Below are positions 1 to 8,339 of a DNA stretch of 53,349 nt, piece after piece. Both the position numbers and the translations under genes were made by a program. The notes under the pieces are model-generated. The model had not been told where the DNA came from and searched no databases. It saw only the letters and a list, made by a program, of their open reading frames with translations. Source of the DNA: Allolucifera butyrica (GTDB lineage: Bacteria; Bacillota; Negativicutes; Sporomusales; UPPP01); assembly GCF_900476375.1 (NCBI RefSeq), contig NZ_UPPP01000078.1, forward strand, positions 1 to 53,349, written 5' to 3'. Each line of letters opens with the position of its first letter. The stretch's first letter is position 1.

Positions 1-263
<263 letters not shown>

Positions 264-373
264 TGTTTATTGAAGAACCTTGATGGCTCTTTATGAATTA
301 AAGAATTCTTGGTTGTTTTTTGACGGTATTACTCTCGTAATACCTGTCCGCACATCTGGCTTTTCACCTTACG

Positions 374-494
374 AGTCTGTTTAAAAAGCACATTTACGTC
401 GTTGCGACTGCGCGTTCTCACTCAGCGTACGCCTAAGTACGCCTCCGTTCGAATGCTCACCACGCCTAGTATCTGCATCTTTTTAAGCAGTCTC
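374..494 (-). repeat. Palindromic repeat family A, copy 1, inside the 16S leader
   Basis: Ends are imperfect inverted repeats (AGACTGCTTAAAAAG and its near complement AGTCTGTTTAAAAAG). The interior, read on the minus strand, shares long blocks with the element at 5913-6079: GATGCAGATACTAGGCG, GAGCATTCGAACG and a TGAGTGAGA...CGCAG block. It lies between the rRNA promoter and the mature 16S end, so it is transcribed as part of the 16S leader. This copy lacks the internal hairpin module present in copy 2. Confidence 0.8.
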
Positions 495-549
495 TACTTA
501 CATTGTTTAGTTTTCAAGGAACAGCTCACCGTCTCCCGACGGACTTATT

Positions 550-579
550 ATTTTACATGCTTCTTTATGATTATGTCAA
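550..579 (-). promoter_or_regulatory. Probable rRNA operon promoter (sigma-A type)
   Basis: On the minus strand TTGACA (579-574) is followed by an 18-nt spacer and TAAAAT (555-550), pointing at the 16S gene. About 40 nt downstream is the motif TTCCTTGAAAACTAAACAA, which resembles the CTTTGAAAACT leader motif that precedes 16S in many Firmicutes. A second TTGACA further upstream (656-651) has TATAAT at 22 nt, too far for a standard promoter. Confidence 0.6.
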
Positions 580-697
580 TACCCCATTCTGCGGAAATTA
601 TTACCGTGAAGTGAGGCGACTTATTATAGAGTAACACAGATAAAACGTTATGTCAAATGCTAAATTATAGGAAATATGCTGTTAGCATTGCTGCTAT

Positions 698-722
698 AAC
701 CAGAAAGCTATACTTTCTGGTT
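698..722. terminator. Hairpin, possible terminator of the 3D-domain gene
   Basis: Perfect 10-bp stem AACCAGAAAG/CTTTCTGGTT with a 5-nt loop, about 95 nt past the stop of the minus-strand gene ending at 816. No clear U-tract follows on either strand, so the terminator role is only suggested. The rest of 580-815 shows nothing else recognisable. Confidence 0.35.
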
Positions 723-815
723 CCATAAAGAAAAGGCGGGCCGAAACCCACCCAGCTAAAATAAATGTTTTCAATAATTTAAAGAATTGATTATTGATTA
801 GGCCATAAAATCAAA

Positions 816-1544
816 TTACGCTTTTGATAAAACATATACTGTAACCTGCCGTCTTCCCCAGCCAAAAGCTTCCTTCAGTGAATCCATTGCCAGATCAATT
901 CGGTTGCCTTGAATTGCGCCGCCAATATCATCTGCTACGGCGACACCATAGCCGGGAACATAAAGCCGGGTTCCTAAAGGAATTACATCCGGGTCTACCG
1001 CAACCAACCCCCTCCTGAGTCTATGTCCACTATAAGTTATACCTGTGCAGCCTTCATCGTTGGCAGTGTAAGCCGTTGCAATCACCGGAATTGTATAAAG
1101 GTAGGAGGGGTTCTCATTATTATTTCGAGGACGGGAATATGTAGGTTTATTATGAGGCACAACCGGAACAGCTTTAGGTCTTGTTCCCCGGAAATTTTTC
1201 AAAGCGGTCCTTGTCTTTTCATCAATAACACCATTAACGGGTAACCCGGAGTCTCTTTGAAATTGTATAACCGCCCGCAGCGTCTGATAACCATACTTGC
1301 CGTCAGGCATACCGGCAAGATACTTTGCTTTTATCAAATACTGCTGTATGGTAAAAATGTCCTTGCCCCGCATTCCATAAACAATCGTAGCCGGGTGTTG
1401 ATTCTGAGCAGCTCTTTGGTGACCACCGCTAAAAATGCCTTGAATAATATTGAAAAGAAAAAAACTGGCATGAGCGGTGGCAGGGCGATAAGAAACGACA
1501 CTGAAAACCAGGAAAGCGACGATTGCGTATTTCTTGCTAAGCAT
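816..1544 (-). CDS. Secreted peptidoglycan-binding 3D-domain protein
   Basis: A 242-aa exported cell-wall protein. Residues 1-26 form a signal peptide ending in THA. Residues about 52-115 match a PG_binding_1 repeat (YGMRGKDIFTIQQYL, then GLPVNGVIDEKT). After a Pro/Asn-rich linker, about 150-240 is a 3D domain with TAYTANDEGCTG, the AVDPDVIPLGTRLYVPGYG block and a ADDIGGAIQG...DL end, the acidic residues that give the fold its name. The 3D domain is the double-psi barrel found in MltA, YocH and resuscitation-factor-like muralytic enzymes, so a lytic transglycosylase-like role in wall turnover is likely but not proven. Start chosen at the ATG behind AAGGAGTG (1559-1552). It is divergent from the B12 riboswitch transcript and monocistronic. 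Confidence 0.85.
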   Translation of the reverse strand: MLSKKYAIVAFLVFSVVSYRPATAHASFFLFNIIQGIFSGGHQRAAQNQHPATIVYGMRGKDIFTIQQYLIKAKYLAGMPDGKYGYQTLRAVIQFQRDSGLPVNGVIDEKTRTALKNFRGTRPKAVPVVPHNKPTYSRPRNNNENPSYLYTIPVIATAYTANDEGCTGITYSGHRLRRGLVAVDPDVIPLGTRLYVPGYGVAVADDIGGAIQGNRIDLAMDSLKEAFGWGRRQVTVYVLSKA

Positions 1545-1649
1545 GAATCACACTCCTTAACATAATAAAGAGATATAATTTTATCTACTTTAACTTTACC
1601 ATGGAAAGATCAAAATGTATTCAGGTAATTTTCGCCTTTTAAACAGCAG

Positions 1650-1704
1650 GACTAACGGATTGTCGAATGACAGAGGCCTACGAAAAGTGGAAACCATAGT
1701 ATTT
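1650..1704 (+). repeat. Degenerate fragment of repeat family A
   Basis: The segment GATTGTCGAATGACAGAGG followed by CTACGAAAAGTGGA closely matches the internal module of the element at 5913-6079 (GATTGTCGAGTGACAGAGG, CTGCGAAAAGTGGG). The terminal inverted repeats are not present here, so this looks like a decayed or partial copy. It lies in the 1545-1805 gap, which otherwise shows no gene. Confidence 0.6.
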
Positions 1705-1805
1705 TTTCAATTAAATATTTAAAGAACTTGCGCAGTTTGGGTCTGCAGCAGGAGAAAGCTTCCTCTCTCTAGAATTTTGGCCGTAAAAGAATAATCAAAT
1801 GCCAC

Positions 1806-1977
1806 CAAACAGGTGCCTCTTAGTCAAGGGGAGAATAGGGAAGCCGGAAAGATATTGTTATCTTTAACCGGCGCGGTCGCGCCACTGTAAGCGGGAAACC
1901 GACTCTGCCAACTGCCACCGGATAACGGGAAGGCTCAGAGAAAGTAATGATCCGCAGCCAGGAGACCTGCCTGTTTG
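1806..1977 (+). ncRNA. Cobalamin (B12) riboswitch
   Basis: Recognised from conserved blocks in order: CAAACAGGTGCC at the 5' side of P1, AAGGGGAGAATAGGGAAGCC, GCGCGGTCGCGCCACTGTAA, GGGAAGGC, and the B12-box-like GCCAGGAGACCTGCCTG. P1 closes by pairing CAAACAGG (1806-1813) with CCTGTTTG (1970-1977). An intrinsic terminator follows at 2042, so control is probably by premature termination when cobalamin is bound. It precedes cblT-cblS, which salvage a B12 lower-ligand precursor. Confidence 0.95.
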
Positions 1978-2041
1978 TACTGACATAGCGCTCCCGCGCC
2001 AGGGGTTATGCCGGAAGGATAGGAACTATATTATTAGTAAA

Positions 2042-2073
2042 ACCTAGCCTTTTTTAGGCTGGGTATTTTTTAT
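2042..2073 (+). terminator. Riboswitch expression platform terminator
   Basis: ACCTAGCC, a T-rich loop and GGCTGGGT form a hairpin followed by ATTTTTTATT. It sits between the B12 aptamer and the cblT ribosome binding site (GTAGGAGG, about 2078), as expected for a transcription-attenuating riboswitch. Confidence 0.8.
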
Positions 2074-2090
2074 TAGGTAGGAGGATCGTT

Positions 2091-2609
2091 ATGAAAACGA
2101 AAACAATGACTCTTTGTGCTCTGTTCATTGCATTAAGTTTTGTCGGTGCCAATCTGAAAATAATGGGAACGATTGCGTTTGATTCCATGCCCGGATTTTT
2201 AGGAACCTTGCTATTAGGGCCAATCTACGGTGCTTTTATTGGAGCGGCGGGACATTTTTTCACTGCTTTATTATCGGGATTTCCCTTGTCAATACCGGTC
2301 CATCTGCTTGTCATGATTGATATGGCTGTTACGATGGCTGTCTTTGGCATTCTTTATAATAAAATTACCCCTTGTAACACCATTTCTCTAAAGGGAATGG
2401 TGCTGGCCGGCATAGCAGGGGTTCTGTTAAACGGCCCCGTTGCGATACTGCTTTTGGCACCGCTATTAGTGCCTGTCTTAGGTACGGCGGGGCTGACCGC
2501 CTATTTGCCGGTGCTCTCGGGTGCAGCTGCGCTCAATATTATTTTAGCCTTTGTTATCTACCATTCGTTGCCGGCTGCAGTTAAAAATAATTGTAAGGTT
2601 AAAAACTGA
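2091..2609 (+). CDS. cblT: Alpha-ribazole transporter, ECF S component (CblT-like)
   Basis: A 172-aa very hydrophobic protein with about five to six membrane segments. The start MTLCALFIALSFVGANLKI and the GTLLLGPIYGAFIGAAGHF segment are typical of ECF-type substrate-binding (S) components. CblT proteins import alpha-ribazole, the nucleoside of the B12 lower ligand. The assignment rests on the cobalamin riboswitch directly upstream and on the next gene, 2 nt downstream, which looks like the alpha-ribazole kinase CblS. This pair is known from Firmicutes that salvage alpha-ribazole. As usual for group II ECF systems, no energising module is adjacent. A different small substrate cannot be excluded from sequence alone. 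Confidence 0.8.
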   Translation: MKTKTMTLCALFIALSFVGANLKIMGTIAFDSMPGFLGTLLLGPIYGAFIGAAGHFFTALLSGFPLSIPVHLLVMIDMAVTMAVFGILYNKITPCNTISLKGMVLAGIAGVLLNGPVAILLLAPLLVPVLGTAGLTAYLPVLSGAAALNIILAFVIYHSLPAAVKNNCKVKN

Positions 2610-2611
2610 CT

Positions 2612-3352
2612 ATGCGAATCAAAAAAATACGCGACCTAACCTTCATAGATTTAGACCGAAAAAGAACAATAGTGATTGCCTGCGACAGTTGTGGCAGTAT
2701 CGGCCTAAAAGAGCATGATGTCTTGAAGGTGCCCCCGTTTATTACCGGGCAATACACGGCAAGGGTTGCTATTTTAGAAGTTTTATGCGCCGGCGCCAAG
2801 GTAATTGGTCTGACTAACACTATTTGCAACGAAATGGAACCTACGGGAAGGGAAATTATCCGCGGCATTAAAGCCGAATTGAAGGATGCCGGCATCGACA
2901 GCGTCGCATTGACAGGGAGTACCGAAGAGAACTTTCCTTCCTTTTCCACCGGTCTCGGCATTACAGCCATCGGCATTGCCGATAAGGCAAAACTTAAAGT
3001 AAATTCGGTAAAAGATGCTGCCCTGGTGCTTGCTCTTGGCCGACCGATGTTGGGACAGGAAATTGTAGACAGCCCAAAAACGTCAATGGTCGATTATCCT
3101 TTAATCCAAGAACTGCTTAAGCAGGAAGAAATCTACGAGTTGGTTCCTGTCGGTTCGAAAGGAATCTTATACGAAGTGTATCAATTAGCCTGGAACAATT
3201 CGTTAAAGCTAATTTTAAACGATGCTGTAGACGTAGACATCCATCGGTCCGCCGGCCCAAGTACGGTTGTGTTAGCTGCCGTCAAACCCGATGCTTGGCC
3301 CATGATAAACTTTGCCGGTAATATGGAAGTAATCGGAAGATTGAGCAAGTGA
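2612..3352 (+). CDS. cblS: Alpha-ribazole kinase CblS (AIR-synthase-related fold)
   Basis: A 246-aa soluble protein of the PurM/AIR synthase-related class. It has the N-terminal DSCGSIGLKEHD acidic segment, a TARVAILEVLCAGA helix resembling the second conserved block of PurM/ThiL-type ATP enzymes, and a glycine-rich LTGSTEENF loop. CblS phosphorylates alpha-ribazole to alpha-ribazole phosphate, letting the cell skip CobT-made precursor and finish cobalamin assembly. It is translated 2 nt after cblT and shares the B12 riboswitch. A weak terminator follows the stop. The family call comes from fold-level resemblance plus context. Confidence 0.8.
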   Translation: MRIKKIRDLTFIDLDRKRTIVIACDSCGSIGLKEHDVLKVPPFITGQYTARVAILEVLCAGAKVIGLTNTICNEMEPTGREIIRGIKAELKDAGIDSVALTGSTEENFPSFSTGLGITAIGIADKAKLKVNSVKDAALVLALGRPMLGQEIVDSPKTSMVDYPLIQELLKQEEIYELVPVGSKGILYEVYQLAWNNSLKLILNDAVDVDIHRSAGPSTVVLAAVKPDAWPMINFAGNMEVIGRLSK

Positions 3353-3356
3353 GAAA

Positions 3357-3385
3357 ACCGCCCCATTATGCCGGCGGGTCTTTTT
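3357..3385 (+). terminator. Terminator after cblS
   Basis: CCGCC (3358-3362) pairs with GGCGG (3373-3377) and is followed by GTCTTTTT. The stem is short, so this is a moderate-strength candidate. The remaining gap to 3507 shows only the AAGGAG ribosome binding site of the next gene. Confidence 0.5.
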
Positions 3386-3507
3386 ACGACCTAATAATAT
3401 GCATCCTTGGCAGGAGAACTGTATAAAGTCCCGAATATACATAATAATCGCACCCTTTCCAGACGCGTCTCTGAACCAGCAAACTACCGGCCAAGGAGCG
3501 AACAACA

Positions 3508-5586
3508 ATGGCAGATTCTCGACAGGAAGAAACAGTCTCAGCTATTAATTTTCATAACGAGTTTCTGGCGTTCATTCACGACACGTCGCTGAATATTATA
3601 AATCGGTGCAACTATTATGACGTTTTGGAGAATATCGTCCTCAGGGCGGTTCAATTGGTAAGAACTGCTTCGGGTTATGCCTTTTTGCTGACTGATGACG
3701 GTCAGCATGGAGAGATTGTGGTAGCCGTCGGCAGGGCCCGCCATTTGCAGGGAATGCGGATTATAGTAGATCAAAACTTGACACCTTCGCTCTGGCAGCA
3801 GGGTGATATCTTTTTTCACAACCGGTATCAAGAGTGGGTATCCCGGTCTTCCTTATTAGTTGGTGAGGCGGAAGCCGTTCTATGCTTTCCTTTAAAAAGC
3901 AACGGCAAGGTTATTGGCTTTATTAGTCTTTGGCATACGGAAAAAAACCGGGTGTTTCAGCCCGAGGACTTAGAAAATGTTAAACAATTTTCCGCCCTGG
4001 CCTCAATTGCCTATGATAATACCCTCCTATACCGGCAGGCCCAAAAGGAAATCACGGAGCGGAAAACGGCGGAAAAACTTCAATCCGCCTTGTACCGCAT
4101 ATCCGAAACCACTAGTTCGTCCTCCAACCTGGAAGAATTATACCATTCAGTGCACAAAATCATCGGCGAACTCATTCCAGCCAAAAACTTTTTTATTGCC
4201 CTTTATGATGAAGCAACGAAAACAATTCGTTTTACTTACTACGTAGACGAACATGACCCCAATCCGGTACCGCGTAAATGGGGCAAAGGCCGCACAGAGT
4301 ATGTTATCCGGATGGGAAAAGCAGTGATTATTTCACCCTCTCTTTATCAAGAACTTATTGAAAAAGGAGAAATTGAACCATCCGGCGCGACGGCCATTGA
4401 CTGGCTGGGCGTCCCTCTTAAAACAGCAGCTAACAAGGTTATCGGCGTATTATCGGTACAGACCTACACGGAGGGAGTCCGCTACACTCAATATGAAGCC
4501 GACATCTTAAATTTTGTTTCCAACCAAATTGGCATGGCTATTGAACGGAAGCAAGCGGAAGAACAACTGCGTTTTCTTAGTTTGCACGACAATTTAACCG
4601 GTCTGTACAACCGTACCTATTTTGAAAAAAAGCTGGACCGGCTAAACAACAACATAGCGCCCCTGAGTATCATCGTCTGTGACGTAGACGGACTCAAACT
4701 GATGAACGACACGTTAGGGCACGCCGCCGGTGACCGGATGCTGATTGCAGCCGCCGAAATTATCCGGAAGTCGCTGCCGGAACAATATGTTGCCGCCCGT
4801 ATCGGTGGTGACGAAATCGCTATTTTACTACCGGGTGCGGATGAACCCGCCGCTGAGAATATCTGCCGGTCTATCCGGCATAAAATGGCTCAATATAATA
4901 AAAATCATAACGGGATTCCTCTCAGTCTCTCCCTGGGCTACGCGGTGCGGACCGGCAGTTGCCCATCTGTTCGCGAACTCTTTCAGGAAGCCGACAATCA
5001 TATGTATAGAGAAAAATTGCTCCGCTCCCAGCGAAACCGTAGCCTTGTTATTCAGACGGTCATGAAGATGCTTGAAACACGGGATTTTATCGCGGATGGA
5101 CATACCCAGCGGATGGAGGATTTAGCTTCTTCCCTGGCTCGCCGTCTGGGTCTGTCGGAACGGAAAGTGGATGATATCCGTTTGCTGGCTCAATTTCATG
5201 ATATCGGCAAAGTCGGAATTCCCGATCATATCTTATCCAAGCCCGAAGCCTTGACGGAAGAGGAACGAAAAATTATGTGGCGCCACTCGGAAATCGGCTA
5301 CCGCATTGCCCGGTCGTCCACCGATCTTCTTCCGATTGCCGATTGGATATTAAAACACCATGAGTGTTGGGACGGCAGCGGTTATCCACTGGGGCTGGCC
5401 GGAGAAGATATTCCGCAGGAATGCCGGATTTTGGCCATTGTAGATGCTTATGACGCCATGACCAGCAACAGACCATACCGTCCGGCCATGTCGCGGGAAG
5501 AAGCAATAGAGAATTTAAAACGCGGCGCCGGCACCCAGTTTGACCCCCAGCTTGTAACACGTTTTGTATCCCTGCTCAATATATAA
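3508..5586 (+). CDS. GAF-GAF-GGDEF-HD-GYP cyclic-di-GMP signalling protein
   Basis: A 692-aa cytoplasmic protein with no membrane segments. Two GAF-like sensor domains cover about 20-180 and 195-350. A GGDEF domain spans about 360-515 (LSLHDNLTGLYNRTYFE, CDVDGLKLMNDTLGH, RIGGDEIAILLPG). The HD-GYP phosphodiesterase spans about 520-690, with intact HDIGKVGIP and HHECWDGSGYP motifs. The GGDEF signature reads GGDEI and the four residues at the usual RxxD inhibitory site read PEQY, so product feedback is probably absent and cyclase activity uncertain. The HD-GYP motifs are complete, so c-di-GMP breakdown is the safer prediction. Start follows AAGGAG at 3493. Likely transcribed alone; a strong hairpin follows the stop. 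Confidence 0.9.
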   Translation: MADSRQEETVSAINFHNEFLAFIHDTSLNIINRCNYYDVLENIVLRAVQLVRTASGYAFLLTDDGQHGEIVVAVGRARHLQGMRIIVDQNLTPSLWQQGDIFFHNRYQEWVSRSSLLVGEAEAVLCFPLKSNGKVIGFISLWHTEKNRVFQPEDLENVKQFSALASIAYDNTLLYRQAQKEITERKTAEKLQSALYRISETTSSSSNLEELYHSVHKIIGELIPAKNFFIALYDEATKTIRFTYYVDEHDPNPVPRKWGKGRTEYVIRMGKAVIISPSLYQELIEKGEIEPSGATAIDWLGVPLKTAANKVIGVLSVQTYTEGVRYTQYEADILNFVSNQIGMAIERKQAEEQLRFLSLHDNLTGLYNRTYFEKKLDRLNNNIAPLSIIVCDVDGLKLMNDTLGHAAGDRMLIAAAEIIRKSLPEQYVAARIGGDEIAILLPGADEPAAENICRSIRHKMAQYNKNHNGIPLSLSLGYAVRTGSCPSVRELFQEADNHMYREKLLRSQRNRSLVIQTVMKMLETRDFIADGHTQRMEDLASSLARRLGLSERKVDDIRLLAQFHDIGKVGIPDHILSKPEALTEEERKIMWRHSEIGYRIARSSTDLLPIADWILKHHECWDGSGYPLGLAGEDIPQECRILAIVDAYDAMTSNRPYRPAMSREEAIENLKRGAGTQFDPQLVTRFVSLLNI

Positions 5587-5616
5587 AAGGACCACCCATA
5601 AGGTTGGTCCTTTTAT
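5585..5616. terminator. Bidirectional terminator
   Basis: AAAAGGACCA and TGGTCCTTTT form a 10-bp stem around CCCATAAGGT. A-rich and T-rich flanks allow termination in both directions, between the convergent GGDEF/HD-GYP and DUF2007 genes. Confidence 0.85.
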
Positions 5617-5654
5617 ATATCTATACCGCTTCGGTTTTAGCGTGTCCAGCCGGA

Positions 5655-5882
5655 TCATTCCTTTTCATCTTCCCTCAGTTCGCGAAGAATTTCCAAAATA
5701 CTTTCTTGGGCCTCCGCGGGAGCATATACTGCTCCCCACCCTTTTATCTGCTGAAAGATGCCATCATAAGCGGCGTCATGATAACATTTTAAATAATGCG
5801 GAATTCCCTGTTCGTTCAGTATGGAATCCAAAACCTGTGCCTCAAATGCGTTCTCCAGGACAGCGACTTTTTCATATTCCAT
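5655..5882 (-). CDS. Small DUF2007-like protein
   Basis: A 75-aa protein starting MEYEKVAVLENAFEAQVLDS, with the pattern 'value/identity, EAQ, L, L..GIP' found in DUF2007-type putative signal-transducing proteins. The ATG at 5882 follows GGGAGG. A longer in-frame reading would add 24 residues, but that extension lies in the neighbouring palindromic repeat and has no ribosome binding site. Function unknown; the family is often seen as a short stand-alone alpha/beta domain. No operon partner. Confidence 0.65.
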   Translation of the reverse strand: MEYEKVAVLENAFEAQVLDSILNEQGIPHYLKCYHDAAYDGIFQQIKGWGAVYAPAEAQESILEILRELREDEKE

Positions 5883-5912
5883 TTTCAAGCCTCCCGCCTT
5901 ACTTCTTGTTAT

Positions 5913-6079
5913 GAGCCTGCTTAAAAAGATGCAGATACTAGGCGCGGCGAGCATTCGAACGAGGCGTATGTTGAGTGAGAGAGCGCAGCCGCAACAACGT
6001 TAGGTCCCACATTTCGCAATGATTGTCGAGTGACAGAGGACTGCGAAAAGTGGGATTGATGCGCTTTTTAAGCAGGCTC
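5913..6079 (+). repeat. Palindromic repeat family A, copy 2 (MITE-like, 167 bp)
   Basis: Perfect 16-bp terminal inverted repeats GAGCCTGCTTAAAAAG/CTTTTTAAGCAGGCTC. The element is flanked by a direct repeat GTTATGA (5908-5914 and 6080-6086), which looks like a target-site duplication partly overlapping the left end. It contains a nested hairpin (TCCCAC.TTTCGCA with TGCGAAAAGTGGGA). It shares most of its left half with the copy at 374-494, and its internal module with the fragment at 1650-1704. It codes for nothing, so movement would need a transposase supplied in trans. Confidence 0.8.
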
Positions 6080-6152
6080 GTTATGATTCAGTTAAACAGT
6101 ATTTTAGAATAGTCCATAACCTAAACCGTATTAATCCGTTGACAGCTATTTA

Positions 6153-7331
6153 TTATTGACGGGCCAGGCCTGAATCCTTGGCAGCAACAGCCACTGCCGC
6201 GGCCACTGCCGCCGGGACGTTTGTATCAAGAGGCGCAGGAAAAATGTGGTTAGCGTCAAGTTGTATCGCCGGTACGCAACCGGCTAAAGCCATTGCGGCC
6301 GCCATACACATACGTTCATTAATATCTGCCGCCCGGACGGACATTGCTCCCTTCATAATACCCGGAAAGGCAAGCACATTGTTAATCATGTTGGGAAAAT
6401 CGGACCGTCCCGTCCCTACGACAGCCGCGCCTCCTGCTAAGGCCTCATCCGGGAAAATTTCCGGCGTGGGGTTAGCTAAAGCAAAGACAATTGCTTTCTC
6501 GTTCATAGTCCTTACCATATCACGGGTCAGAATACCCGGTGCTGAAACTCCCACAAAAACATCGGCGCCGGTCATCGCTTCCGCCAGGGTTCCATCCCGT
6601 TCCTCGGGGTTGGTAAATTCAGCCGCGGCGGCGTGACCATCATGCAGAATAGTAGCCGGGTTTTGCCTGTTAACAATGCCCTTTTTATCTACCATTAAAA
6701 TTTTCTTTGCGCCAAATGCCGCCAGCAAACGGGCTATGGCAATCCCGGCTGCGCCGGCGCCGTTTATTACTATATTACTTTCCGTCAAATTCTTGCCTAC
6801 TACTTTATGCGCATTGATAAGACCGGCTAATACACAAACCGCCGTACCATGCTGGTCATCATGAAAGACAGGAATATCCAGTTCTTTTTTTAGCCGCGTC
6901 TCAATTTCAAAGCAGCGGGGCGCTGCGATATCTTCCAAATTAATACCGCCGAAACAGGGGGAAAGATATTTTATAGTTTTTATCAATTCCTCCGTACTCT
7001 GCGTATCCAGGCATAGCGGAATGGCATCAATACCGGCAAGTGATTTAAACAATAGTGCTTTTCCTTCCATAACCGGAATAGCCGCCTTAGGGCCAATATT
7101 GCCCAATCCTAAAACGGCGGAACCGTCGGAAACAACGGCAATCAAGTTACCTTTGGCCGTATAACGGTAGGCATTATCCGGATTGGCAGCAATCCGCCGG
7201 CAGGGTTCCGCCACACCCGGACTATATACCAAACTTAAATCGTCCTGACCGGCAAAAGGAACCTTGCCGATTACCGCCAGCTTCCCTTTGGCCTGTTCAT
7301 GCAGTGCAAGTGACTTTTCGTAAACATTCAC
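6153..7331 (-). CDS. NAD(P)-dependent malic enzyme
   Basis: A 392-aa cytoplasmic enzyme that oxidatively decarboxylates malate to pyruvate. It has the short bacterial form (no C-terminal phosphotransacetylase domain). Visible motifs are SLVYSPGVAEPCR with the catalytic Tyr, GLGNIGPKAAIPVMEGK with the catalytic Lys, the metal/substrate block FHDDQHGTAV, and the dinucleotide loop GAGAAGIAIARLL at about 187-199. Start ATG follows a weak GGGAGG-like stretch. It is divergent from a LysR regulator with a 132-bp AT-rich spacer, which suggests control by that regulator. Cofactor preference cannot be read from sequence here. Confidence 0.93.
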   Translation of the reverse strand: MNVYEKSLALHEQAKGKLAVIGKVPFAGQDDLSLVYSPGVAEPCRRIAANPDNAYRYTAKGNLIAVVSDGSAVLGLGNIGPKAAIPVMEGKALLFKSLAGIDAIPLCLDTQSTEELIKTIKYLSPCFGGINLEDIAAPRCFEIETRLKKELDIPVFHDDQHGTAVCVLAGLINAHKVVGKNLTESNIVINGAGAAGIAIARLLAAFGAKKILMVDKKGIVNRQNPATILHDGHAAAAEFTNPEERDGTLAEAMTGADVFVGVSAPGILTRDMVRTMNEKAIVFALANPTPEIFPDEALAGGAAVVGTGRSDFPNMINNVLAFPGIMKGAMSVRAADINERMCMAAAMALAGCVPAIQLDANHIFPAPLDTNVPAAVAAAVAVAAKDSGLARQ

Positions 7332-7428
7332 AACGAAACCCTCCCATACATTTCCGCATTCGCTTTGTTTTGCTTTATTTTTATTGTATTCTTCTTTATC
7401 ATAGATAACAAATACTTATTTTTTATGT

Positions 7429-7434
7429 TATAAT
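7429..7434 (+). promoter_or_regulatory. Candidate -10 box of the LysR gene
   Basis: TATAAT at 7429-7434 lies 30 nt before the LysR start, in the very AT-rich malic enzyme/LysR divergent spacer (7332-7463). No confident -35 box or LysR T-N11-A operator was identified. The role is inferred from position. Confidence 0.4.
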
Positions 7435-7463
7435 AGTTTTAATCTATCGTGAGGTGTCCACTT

Positions 7464-8333
7464 ATGGAATTACGACAACTTGAATATTTCCGTCTGGCCG
7501 GCCGTTTAGGCAATATGACCCGGGCGGCGGAACAAATGCATGTTGCCCAGCCGTCTGTTACCGTAGCTATCAGAAAACTGGAAGAAGAACTGGGCATACA
7601 GCTTTTTGAACGGCGCCGGAAACAATTTATTCTCACTCCCGAGGGAACAGTCTTTCTTGCCCGGACCGAAGATGTCCTTCGCCGTCTGGAGGCTGCCGTA
7701 CAGGAAATGCAGGATTACCGTGAATTACAAAAAGGCTCCATCCGGCTCGGCGTTCCCCCAATGATTGGTTTTTTCCTGTTTCCTGATATATTCTCCGGTT
7801 TTAAAAAGCGCTATCCACAGATTGACCTGTTCATTATCGAAGAAGGCTCTTTATCCATCGAGCACTTATTAGAAAAGGGTGAACTGGATTTGGGGATTAT
7901 TATTTTTTCCCAGCCATCACCGGTTCTGACAACGATTCCGCTGCGCAAAGGAGAAATTCTTCTCTGCCTGCCGCCGGACCACCCTTTATGCCAGCTGGAA
8001 CGCGTTCCCTTTTGTCAGGTCGCGGACTATCCCGTTATTCTTTTAAAAGAAAACGCTTACCACCGTCAGCTTATCCTGGAGGAATTTGAAAAGCATGCTA
8101 TCAACCCTCATGTCGTCCTCTCTTCCAGCCAGATTGAAACCATCAAAGCTCTAGTGGCCAAAGGTTCGGGCATCTCCTTTCTGCTTGATGAAATTGCCCG
8201 TCAGGATAACCGCATCCAGTGCCGTTCCCTGGAAAATCCGCTCTATATCAGCATTGGACTGGTATGGAAAAAAGACTATTATCTTTCTAACGCCGCCAAG
8301 ACCCTCCTCGATTATATCGTAAGCACGGCGTAG
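7464..8333 (+). CDS. LysR-family transcriptional regulator
   Basis: A 289-aa regulator starting MELRQLEYFRLAGRLGNMTR, the canonical LysR N-terminus. The winged helix-turn-helix covers about 1-60 (AAEQMHVAQPSVTVAIRKLE, GIQLFERRRKQFILT). The effector-binding domain spans about 88-285 (GSIRLGVPPMIG, then ELDLGII). The ATG at 7464 was chosen because GAGGTG lies 9 nt upstream; an in-frame start 15 nt earlier has no ribosome site. Divergent orientation and a short shared spacer make malic enzyme its likely target. The effector is unknown. Confidence 0.92.
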   Translation: MELRQLEYFRLAGRLGNMTRAAEQMHVAQPSVTVAIRKLEEELGIQLFERRRKQFILTPEGTVFLARTEDVLRRLEAAVQEMQDYRELQKGSIRLGVPPMIGFFLFPDIFSGFKKRYPQIDLFIIEEGSLSIEHLLEKGELDLGIIIFSQPSPVLTTIPLRKGEILLCLPPDHPLCQLERVPFCQVADYPVILLKENAYHRQLILEEFEKHAINPHVVLSSSQIETIKALVAKGSGISFLLDEIARQDNRIQCRSLENPLYISIGLVWKKDYYLSNAAKTLLDYIVSTA

Positions 8334-8339
8334 CCTTAC

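Noticed and set aside
402..614. Plus-strand frame in the 16S leader
   Set aside because: It runs antisense through the rRNA leader, repeat and promoter; no ribosome site.
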